From: Caldibacillus thermoamylovorans
GTDB lineage: Bacteria > Bacillota > Bacilli > Bacillales > Caldibacillaceae
Direction: 5' to 3'
DNA: 64,000 nucleotides
Assembly: GCF_000751775.1 (NCBI RefSeq)
Contig: NZ_CCRF01000038.1
Location: 1 to 64,000 of the forward strand
The notes under the pieces were generated by a model. That model ran no database searches, was not told the origin of the DNA, and worked only from the letters and a program-made list of their open reading frames with translations. Of the stretch, positions 36,185 to 44,317 are shown piece after piece. The translations under genes and the position numbers were made by a program. Numbering within the stretch: position 1 is the first letter of the stretch; the number at the start of each line of letters is the position of its first letter.

Positions 36185-39100
36185 AATCCGACTAACAAAT
36201 GTAGTGTATGAAGAGGGAAAGAAACGCTATAATGATGAACTGTTTTTCTTTGATGGGTACAATGGTGCAATTCTACTTGAAAACGGCGGCGGGAAAACGG
36301 TTTTTATTCAAACGGTCCTACAGGCGATCATTCCCCATACTGACTTGGCTGAAAGAAAAATAAAAAACACATTAGTTCTTGAAAACGCACCGGCCCATAT
36401 TGCGATTGAATGGTTAATTAATGAAAGACCGAGACGCTACGTCGTTACCGCGGTTACCCTGTTTACAACAAAAGACGGACTGGATTCATTGCGCTATGTG
36501 TATGAGTACGGAGCGGGTGACGCTCACAGTATAGAGGAAATGCCGTTTGTCAGGGAAGGGAAAAATGGAAAACGTCCGGCGGAAAAAGGAGAAATGCAAG
36601 ATTACTATAGCGGCATGCGGGACAGAAATTTTTTAGCAAGAACCTTCTCCACAATTAAAGAATATCGAAAATTCATTGAAGAACAGTACCATATTATTGC
36701 CGAAGAATGGGATAGCATTGTTAAAATCAATAGCTCAGAAGGCGGTGTAGAAGCTTTCTTTGATGATTGTAAAAGTACGAATCAATTATTCGACCGGCTG
36801 TTAATCCCAACAGTGGAAAACTCGATTGCCGGTCATGATCCGAAAATGTTTGCCGATATGTTTGAAAAGCGACATGAAAGCTTAAAACAATATAAAAAAT
36901 TAAAGGAAACGATTGAAGAAAATAAACGCATTCAAGCTGAGTTGGAAAAGTATGTGGCAACCTTTGAAAAGCTTCATATAGCAAAACTTGCATACGACAA
37001 GACAAAGCAGCGAGCAAAAGGCATTTGGGAAGAAATCCAGATGCAAAAAAGCAATATGAATGAAGAACACCATGGAATGATGCAAACATTAGCAGAGTGG
37101 CAATCAGCTTATGATCATTACCAAGTTAAAAAAGCTTCCTACCAAATCGCCATAGAAAAATCGAAATTTACGGCGCTGGAAAAAGAATATGAAGAAGTTT
37201 ATGCCAATTTTAGCCAAAGGGAAGAGGAGTTGGCCAATGTTAACAGGGACTATTATTCTTTAAAACTCGCCAAACTAAAATTGGAGTTAAAGAACTATCA
37301 AGACGAATTAACCATGATTGAAAAAGAAATCGAAAAGCTGGACCAAACAGAAGAATTGGAGGACCTTGAAATCCAGCTGGAGGAAGCAAAACGGTCATTG
37401 CTCGGCTACTTTGTTGAAACAATGGACGAGATTAAAAAAGAAATTTCTCAAGTTCAATACGAGTTGAACCCGATTCAGGAACAAATCGAAGTGATTCAAA
37501 AACAATTGGATGAAGCCGGGAAACTCGAATCGGAAAAACAAAAAGAAACAGCTGCGATTGAAAATCAGATTCGTACACGTCAAACGGATTTAGCAAAACT
37601 GGAACAATTGCTCCTTGCTAATCCGAAACAACAAAAGGTGGAAAGTGAATATAAACTTTGGCAAGACCGTTATCAATTTTTAGACGAAGAAGTCATCCGA
37701 TTAACCGGAGAATTAAAACAATTGGAACATGAGCAAAAAGAAATCAGCAAAATAATTGATGAACTGAAAACAGAACGGGAACAAGTGCAAAATTCTTTAA
37801 ACCTTATTGAGAATGACAGGGAAAGAATTGATTATGAACAGCGAATACTTATTGAAAAATTAAGTCTGCTCCGCCCCGGGTGGTCGTCTCTTGAGTCAAT
37901 TTATGATCTGGAAAAATCAATTTTCTCTCGACTTGAGGAGTCGATTGATATTTTATCAAAAGAGAAAAAAGAGTTGCTATATAAAGAACGGATTGCATAC
38001 CGATTGGTAGACGATTACGGCAAACAGCAACTGTTTTTCAGCGATTCCTATATTGATTCTCACATAAAATCGTGGAAAAACCAATTTGACTATCTTCTTA
38101 CCGGTGTCGAGTACTTACAAACCCTTGATGAACATGAATACGAGAAAAAGTGTTCCTATCCACTATGGTCACTTACACTCATCACAACGAATAAATCGAA
38201 ACCGGCCTTACAAGAAAAATTGCAGATGTCAGCTGAACAATTGCATTTTCCAATCCAAGTAATGACGTTGGAAGAAGCAGCTACAGTTGATATCATGACG
38301 GATGACGTTCATACATGGGTGATTCCGCTTCATTGGCAAAAAGGAATGAACGAAGAGGCTTTTGACCATTGGAAAACAGAAATCAAGGAGCGGGCAAAAG
38401 TGGCAACCGATACTCGGGAAGCAAAAGAACAAGAACTGAAAAAATGGGAGACAGGCTTAAGAGATTTCCAACAATTTATTACCATGTACCCGTTTGAAAA
38501 AGTCCAACTATTAGATGAATCCCGTTCCGAACATACTGGTAAAATTGATGAAATGTCAAGAAAAATCAAGAATGAAGAGGAAAAGAGTGCGATCTGCCAA
38601 GAAAAAGGAAAACAAATTACTGAAACGATTTCTGAATACAAAGAAGAAATGCAGGGATTGGAACGAAATTTGGAAAGGGCGATGGAATACTTCCAATACG
38701 TCCGTGAAATAGAAGAGGCGAAGAAAAAGGAAAAACAACTACTTGATGAATTGGAAAATATTCAAAGAAAGATGACCCGTTGGAACCGGCAGTTGACTGA
38801 TTATCAAATGCAGGAAAAATCACTGGTAGAACGAAAAAGGGATCTCGAGTCTAGTTTAAGATTCTATGAAAATCTTGATGAATATCGAGCTGTGCGTTCC
38901 TATAGTCCGATTTTTACCGGAGAAAGTAAACTGGCCATTCAAGAAAAAATGAACACGATTCAATTAAAATTGCAGAAAATCAGTAAAAGTTACGGAGAAT
39001 GGAAAGCAAGACGGGAGAATGCCATTCAAAATATCAACCGAGTCCAATTAGATATGGACGAACTTCGGAAAGAGCAATCACAACTCAATGAAGAGCAAGT

Positions 39101-40589
39101 TTTTCCGAGTGATGGCGAACAATTAATGGAAAACACACGCCGGCTAATGGTTCAATTAGCCAAAGAAGTTAAACGTTTAGACAAGATGAAAACAGAAAAA
39201 TTGGCGGCAAAAGAAGGGCAAAAAGGAAAATGGCAATTGACGATTGACCAGTTTCAACGGAATTATCCGGATGTGGAAATAGTCGAGTTTACTGAAGCCA
39301 CTCTCGATGAAGAAAAAGACCGGTTAGCACAAGAAAAACGGGATTTGGACGAAAAGAAACAATTTATTGACACGCAACTGAGCCGTATTCAAAAAGAAAT
39401 ACAATCGATTAATGAAGCTGAACGGGAAATGGACCGTTTTATTGAAAAACATCATTTTGACGCACCTAATATTGAAGCGACTCCTTTAAATGCCGATGAG
39501 AGAATGGCGTTTACCTATCACCGAAAACCGTCTGTTCAATCGATAATCCGTGAACTGGAGTCGGCCCGAGAAAATGTTGACGGGGAAAATAAAAATGTCG
39601 GAAACGGGAAACAAACGTTCAGACAGTTTTGCCAAACCATTTCCGACTTTAAGATGCGAAAAATGGCGGAAAACGGCGTCGATTTTAAAGATACGTATGA
39701 CGAATTACTCGAATTTCAGCGAAACATGGTCAAGCGAATTGAAATAGCAATAAATTATGCCAACGAAAGTATTCGCAAAGAAGATGCCGCTCTTCAGGCA
39801 TTTATCAACCAAATTCATACGCATTTAACAACCATTGTAGAAGAACTGCGGGAAATTCCAAGAAAAACAAAGGTCAAAGTAGGGGATGACTGGAAAACCA
39901 TTTATTCGTTCTCGATTCCGGAATGGGAAGAAGAGGAAGGAAAAAAACGAATCAGAGATTATATCGAATGGATCCTAACTCAATTAGAATCAGAACGCTA
40001 TGTCAAACCGGATGGCAGTCAAGATGATATGAAAATAAGAAAAGATATTGAAATGTGGTTACAATCGAAGCAACTCTTGCAAAACGTTATGAAGAATGAA
40101 GCAATGAAAGTAAGCTGCCGAAAAGTAACGAATGAAAACAAGGTAACGACAAGATCGTATTCATGGGAACAAAGTAATGTCTGGTCCGGCGGGGAAAAAT
40201 GGAGTAAAAATATGACATTATTTTTAGGGATTTTAAATTATGTAGCGGAAAAGAAAAAACAAAATCGCCCCAACACAAAACTTCATCGGGCCGTTATATT
40301 GGACAACCCGTTTGGTAAAGCTTCAAGCGATCACGTATTAAGTCCGGTCTTTTTTGTTGCCGAACAATTAGGTTTCCAAATCATTACGTTGACCGCCCAT
40401 GCAGAAGGGAAATTTTTACAAGATTACTTCCCGATTATCTACAGCTGCCGGTTAAGGGAATCGAACGATAATAACAAACAAGTGATGACGAAGGAGCAAT
40501 GGTTACACCGGGCATACTTCCAAGACCATGACCCGGTCGTCATCGAGCGACTCGGTCAAACAGAACAGTTGAGTTTGTTTGATATGTAG
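36168..40589 (+). CDS. jetC: Wadjet protein JetC (SMC-like ATPase, MukB analogue)
   Basis: A 1473-residue SMC-type motor. Walker A is LLENGGGKT (about 37-44), followed by about 1,200 residues of coiled coil with a central globular hinge (about 600-760). The ABC signature WSGGEKWS begins at residue 1339 and Walker B is AVILDNPFG with Asp1379. Asn1380 stands where most SMC proteins have the catalytic Glu. With JetA and JetB it forms a loop-extruding condensin that recognises plasmid DNA. The start is ATG 36168, 7 nt after AAGGAG, giving a 17-bp overlap with jetB. Confidence 0.9.
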   Translation: MPAISKIRLTNVVYEEGKKRYNDELFFFDGYNGAILLENGGGKTVFIQTVLQAIIPHTDLAERKIKNTLVLENAPAHIAIEWLINERPRRYVVTAVTLFTTKDGLDSLRYVYEYGAGDAHSIEEMPFVREGKNGKRPAEKGEMQDYYSGMRDRNFLARTFSTIKEYRKFIEEQYHIIAEEWDSIVKINSSEGGVEAFFDDCKSTNQLFDRLLIPTVENSIAGHDPKMFADMFEKRHESLKQYKKLKETIEENKRIQAELEKYVATFEKLHIAKLAYDKTKQRAKGIWEEIQMQKSNMNEEHHGMMQTLAEWQSAYDHYQVKKASYQIAIEKSKFTALEKEYEEVYANFSQREEELANVNRDYYSLKLAKLKLELKNYQDELTMIEKEIEKLDQTEELEDLEIQLEEAKRSLLGYFVETMDEIKKEISQVQYELNPIQEQIEVIQKQLDEAGKLESEKQKETAAIENQIRTRQTDLAKLEQLLLANPKQQKVESEYKLWQDRYQFLDEEVIRLTGELKQLEHEQKEISKIIDELKTEREQVQNSLNLIENDRERIDYEQRILIEKLSLLRPGWSSLESIYDLEKSIFSRLEESIDILSKEKKELLYKERIAYRLVDDYGKQQLFFSDSYIDSHIKSWKNQFDYLLTGVEYLQTLDEHEYEKKCSYPLWSLTLITTNKSKPALQEKLQMSAEQLHFPIQVMTLEEAATVDIMTDDVHTWVIPLHWQKGMNEEAFDHWKTEIKERAKVATDTREAKEQELKKWETGLRDFQQFITMYPFEKVQLLDESRSEHTGKIDEMSRKIKNEEEKSAICQEKGKQITETISEYKEEMQGLERNLERAMEYFQYVREIEEAKKKEKQLLDELENIQRKMTRWNRQLTDYQMQEKSLVERKRDLESSLRFYENLDEYRAVRSYSPIFTGESKLAIQEKMNTIQLKLQKISKSYGEWKARRENAIQNINRVQLDMDELRKEQSQLNEEQVFPSDGEQLMENTRRLMVQLAKEVKRLDKMKTEKLAAKEGQKGKWQLTIDQFQRNYPDVEIVEFTEATLDEEKDRLAQEKRDLDEKKQFIDTQLSRIQKEIQSINEAEREMDRFIEKHHFDAPNIEATPLNADERMAFTYHRKPSVQSIIRELESARENVDGENKNVGNGKQTFRQFCQTISDFKMRKMAENGVDFKDTYDELLEFQRNMVKRIEIAINYANESIRKEDAALQAFINQIHTHLTTIVEELREIPRKTKVKVGDDWKTIYSFSIPEWEEEEGKKRIRDYIEWILTQLESERYVKPDGSQDDMKIRKDIEMWLQSKQLLQNVMKNEAMKVSCRKVTNENKVTTRSYSWEQSNVWSGGEKWSKNMTLFLGILNYVAEKKKQNRPNTKLHRAVILDNPFGKASSDHVLSPVFFVAEQLGFQIITLTAHAEGKFLQDYFPIIYSCRLRESNDNNKQVMTKEQWLHRAYFQDHDPVVIERLGQTEQLSLFDM

Positions 40590-40972
40590 GGTGGATGCGA
40601 CCGATAAAGGACAACCCAAGCTAGGGTAGCGTTATTGGTTTATAGTTAAATATCTTTTGAGAACAACGTCAGGTATTCGTGTGATAAGGATGGAAGGGTT
40701 ATTGGTTATTATCTTTTGAGAACAACATTGAGAAAAATACTATCGGATTTGCTCTCTCTGATATGTACCTGTTTTATCCCGGCTTCTGTTTTGTGAAGTC
40801 GGGTCTTTATATGTTTGTTTGCCCCGGTAGTTGCATTTATCGAAGCGATCTTTGAAGGGCTGATAAGTGAGAACTGCGGAGTGGTAATGGAGGGACTGAA
40901 GTGAATATTGGACTTCCCTATTGGCATACGTATACTTAGAGAATGGAAATTTACTAATATGAGGGGGATTCC
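40590..40972. repeat. intergenic region with imperfect direct repeat and hairpin
   Basis: GTTATTGGTT plus ATCTTTTGAGAACAAC occurs at 40631-40667 and, shortened, at 40698-40726. CCCGGCTTC (40778-40786) pairs with GAAGTCGGG (40795-40803), followed by TCTTTAT, a possible terminator after jetC, though it lies 190 bp away. No gene was recognised. Confidence 0.5.
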
Positions 40973-43030
40973 ATGGGTGATTCAAAGAACTTCAAGAAGT
41001 TGAGTGGGAATCGTAAAACAGATCAACTCAATCAGTTCCGTGTTACCAATAAAGGAAAGAGGCTAACGTCTAATGAAGGGGTAAAGATCTCCAACAATGA
41101 ATATACATTAAAAGCAGGAGTTCGTGGTCCAAATTTAATGGAGGATATCCATTTCTTTGAAAAACAAATGCATTTCGACCATGAAAGGATACCTGAGCGA
41201 GTTGTACAGGCAAGAGGGTTTGGGGCGCATGGCGAGTTTGAATGTTATAAATCAATGCAGCAATATACAAAAGCTTGTTTTCTTCAAGAACGTGGGGCAA
41301 AGACGCCTGTTTTTGTCCGGTTTTCAAATTTGCAAGGAAATAAAGGGTCGAGTGATACAACACTAGGGCCACGTGGGTTTTCAACTAAGTTTTATACGGA
41401 AGATGGGAATTATGATTTACTAATGTTTTCGGTACCGGTCTTCATACTCCACGATGCCTATAAGTTTGCGGATGCGATTCATGCACTGAACCCAGAGCCC
41501 CATAATGATATCCCGCAAGCATCCTCTGCACATGATAATTTTTGGGATTTTGTTGTGAACAATCCGGAATCAACTCATTTCGTTATGTGGGCAATGTCAG
41601 ATCGAACGGCTCCAAGAAGTTGGCGAATGATGCAGGGGTTTAGTATAAATACATTTCGTTTTGTAAATGAAAGTGGGAAATCAACATATGTCAGATTTCA
41701 ATGGAAACCTGTCCTTGGTGTCCATTCTTTATTGTTAGATGAAGCACAAATCATTGCCGGTATTGATCCCGACTATCATCGCAGGGATTTGTGGGATGCG
41801 ATTGAATACGGCGCATTCCCTGAATATGAACTAGGTGTGCAGATACTTGAAGAAGGGGAATCGGCTGAATTTGATTTCGATATTTTAGATCCGACAAAGC
41901 TATGGCCGGAAGAGGTTGTCCCTGTAGGCGTTATTGGTAAAATGACTTTAAATCGGAATGTAGATAATTATTATTCAGAAGTAGAACAAGTGGCATTTAA
42001 TCCGGCCAATGTCATTCCGGGAATAGATTTTTCAGATGATCCGATTTTACAAGGAAGATTATTTGCCTATAGGGACACACAAATGCATCGACTGGGTAGC
42101 CCAAACTTTAATGAAATCCCGATTAATCGTTCGGTTTGCCCGGTTCATAATTATATGCAAGGGGGATATATGAAGCAATTCATTTCTGTTGACAGAGTAA
42201 ATTACCAGAAAAATTCTCTGGCCAATAATTTTCCAGTTCCATCTCATCCAAGCGAAGGCGGCTATACGCATTATCCGGAGAAGGTCGAGGGCTATAAAGT
42301 TAAAGCTGTCCCTGATTCATTTAAAGATTACTTTTCTCAGCCAAAAATTTTCTGGAATAGTTTATCGTTTATTGAAAAACAGCATTTGATTCAAGCACTT
42401 TGTTTTCAACTCAGTAAAGTTCAAAGTCACTCAATTCGTGAGAAAGCTATACAAATGCTTAGCCATGTGGATGCAGGAATGGCCACCATGATAGCTGATT
42501 ATGTAGGAGTCGAGCCACCAAGCGGAGGTAACCAAGTTTCAGTCACATCTTATTTCCCATCCTTAAGTATAGCAAATGCGACGAAATATCCAATAACGTT
42601 AAGAGTTGGCATTTTGATAGGTCATAATTTTGACGATGAAGAAGTAGGGGATATCATTCATGCACTCAAGAAACACGGCATCTTTATAGATTTTATTAGT
42701 GAAAAGCTGGGAACAATAACTGGAGTTGACGGAACAAAAATCACTGTCAGCCAAACTTTTTTAACAACAAACCCGAATTTATATGATGCACTTTATGTTG
42801 TTGGAGGAAGTTCGAAACGAGAAAAGAAATTCAACCAAGAGATGATGAATTTTTCCATGGAAGTATATAAACATTATAAACCAATCGGAGTTGCAACGAA
42901 TGCTGAGAAATATCTTCCGGTATCGGGAGAAAATAATTTATTGGGCGTTGTATTTGCTAAAAATAATCCGAACTTTAAAGATGAATTTATTACTGTCATT
43001 GCAGAGAGGCGATTTTGGGAACGGGTCTGA
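40973..43030 (+). CDS. large-subunit catalase homologue lacking distal catalytic residues
   Basis: The 685-residue protein has the KatE-type plan: catalase core (about 45-530) plus a C-terminal DJ-1/PfpI-like domain (about 560-685). Heme features are kept: proximal Tyr366 and Arg362 in GRLFAYRDTQMHRLG, and Ser118. The distal catalytic His is Gln79 (ERVVQARGFGAHG, normally VVHARG), and the NNTPVF motif with the distal Asn is replaced by MFSVPVF (152-153). True catalase activity is therefore doubtful. The ATG has a GAGGGGG ribosome site. It stands alone after the Wadjet operon. Confidence 0.85.
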   Translation: MGDSKNFKKLSGNRKTDQLNQFRVTNKGKRLTSNEGVKISNNEYTLKAGVRGPNLMEDIHFFEKQMHFDHERIPERVVQARGFGAHGEFECYKSMQQYTKACFLQERGAKTPVFVRFSNLQGNKGSSDTTLGPRGFSTKFYTEDGNYDLLMFSVPVFILHDAYKFADAIHALNPEPHNDIPQASSAHDNFWDFVVNNPESTHFVMWAMSDRTAPRSWRMMQGFSINTFRFVNESGKSTYVRFQWKPVLGVHSLLLDEAQIIAGIDPDYHRRDLWDAIEYGAFPEYELGVQILEEGESAEFDFDILDPTKLWPEEVVPVGVIGKMTLNRNVDNYYSEVEQVAFNPANVIPGIDFSDDPILQGRLFAYRDTQMHRLGSPNFNEIPINRSVCPVHNYMQGGYMKQFISVDRVNYQKNSLANNFPVPSHPSEGGYTHYPEKVEGYKVKAVPDSFKDYFSQPKIFWNSLSFIEKQHLIQALCFQLSKVQSHSIREKAIQMLSHVDAGMATMIADYVGVEPPSGGNQVSVTSYFPSLSIANATKYPITLRVGILIGHNFDDEEVGDIIHALKKHGIFIDFISEKLGTITGVDGTKITVSQTFLTTNPNLYDALYVVGGSSKREKKFNQEMMNFSMEVYKHYKPIGVATNAEKYLPVSGENNLLGVVFAKNNPNFKDEFITVIAERRFWERV

Positions 43031-43142
43031 CCCACGGTACAAGCTAGACCCGGCTAAAGGTGTCTGTCCCTTCGTACATGTAAATAGTTGAGGAAGACCG
43101 CACTTATAACTCCTGCGCTCATCAAAGTTCCTTAGCCACTTC

Positions 43143-43562
43143 TTACATGAAACAGTTGAGACAGACCCTATCTACAAGAGCTGCAGTAATGATCCCTACC
43201 GTATATCGAAACAAATCCACAACAAGAAATCCTTTCCCTAAAATTAATGAGCCCAGTACAGTCCCCCGAATCTGATTAACCCAAACTGCTTGATACAGTT
43301 GACTAAATTCGATAGTATAGCTAAACAAAAAACTAAGAATAATAGCTGTTAACCGGCTCCTTCCCACGAATAGGAACCGAAAACCGAAATACACCATCCC
43401 AGCCCAAATTGTATCCCCGGCATTTTCTGCAATAAATAATGGGAGCATCTGACTGTACTTCCTCGATGCTAGTCCTAATAAGATGGTAATCACCACAGCA
43501 ATCAAATAAGTGAATCGCGGGTGATGAGTAAAACGGTTCATAAACATTTGTTTTTTATGCAA
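43143..43562 (-). CDS. DUF2809 membrane protein
   Basis: A 139-residue protein with four membrane helices and DUF2809 signatures: LGLASRKY, LPLFIAENAGDTIWAGMVYF, IEFSQLYQAVWVNQIRGTVLGSLILGKGF and DLFRYTVG. The start is TTG 43562, 7 nt after GGGG; ATGs at 43547 and 43541 are alternatives. The family is broadly distributed and uncharacterised. Confidence 0.8.
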   Translation of the reverse strand: MHKKQMFMNRFTHHPRFTYLIAVVITILLGLASRKYSQMLPLFIAENAGDTIWAGMVYFGFRFLFVGRSRLTAIILSFLFSYTIEFSQLYQAVWVNQIRGTVLGSLILGKGFLVVDLFRYTVGIITAALVDRVCLNCFM

Positions 43563-43653
43563 TTTGATTCCCCTTCGATATTGAGATTCCCACTATGTAA
43601 AATTTACTAATCACCTTAATCCTTTGCCTGCTCCAGTCAGGCACCGTCGTATA

Positions 43654-43851
43654 CTAATTGCTTATAAAATTTTTCATCTGTCCAATATGATGTTGATCAT
43701 GCCAAATAAAATCGTTAACATATTGATGTATAGTAAATAGATTTCCGTCTGCATCTTCATGTGCTTTCATGAAATCTTCATCAGTAAATGATTTTAATAG
43801 ACTTAAAATTTCCCCGCGATATTGAATCGCCTCCAATGATAATTCCTTCAA
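43654..43851 (-). pseudogene. N-terminally truncated DinB-family fragment
   Basis: A 65-codon frame encodes the last third of a DinB/DfsB-type four-helix protein, with the metal-site motif FIWHDQHHIGQMKN near its end. Upstream the frame is closed by a TAA, the only starts are poor TTG codons, and there is no ribosome site. Full DinB proteins are about 150 residues, so this is a remnant. Confidence 0.65.
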
Positions 43852-43861
43852 ACAGCATTTT

Positions 43862-44317
43862 TAAATCGTTAATCCGTCTTTCTTTTTCTTTTGGCAACTT
43901 TACATAAACGCTACAGAGTATAATATTAACATAATCGTGATTCGAATTTTCAAAAATATTATATCATAACCAAACAAATGTTTCAATTAATTTCTGTTTA
44001 TGTAAATATTTACACCATAGCTTCTTAAATATAATTTTAATCTGTTTCATTTGAACAAAATATTGCATCTGTGAGTCAAAATATATATAAATTATGAAAT
44101 TTTGCTTAAGTTTTCATAAATGAATAATGAAATATGGCTTTAGTATTTGCCAAATTCAATTATAATGGAAGTAACAGATGTTTGGAAAAAAGTATGGAAC
44201 GACAACAAGAAAGTGATTACACTAATATTATATATAACAATTGTTTATTGTGATTTATTGGGAAATGTAAATGATGATCAAATAAAAATAATTGAATAAC
44301 TTTGTAGGGGTTTTAAA
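43862..44317. other. AT-rich intergenic region upstream of the helicase gene
   Basis: About 450 bp of unusually AT-rich sequence. It contains a 44-codon ATG frame (44165-44299; product starts MEVTDVWKKVWNDNKK and has one hydrophobic stretch) that ends 18 bp before the helicase start. That frame lacks a ribosome site and I do not call it a gene. No clear promoter or repeat. Confidence 0.35.

Noticed and set aside
40709-40927. 72-codon minus-strand ORF after jetC
   Set aside because: It overlaps a hairpin and a repeated segment, lacks a ribosome site and has no recognisable domain.
44165-44299. 44-codon ORF before the helicase gene
   Set aside because: No ribosome site, very AT-rich codons and no recognisable family; treated as chance.
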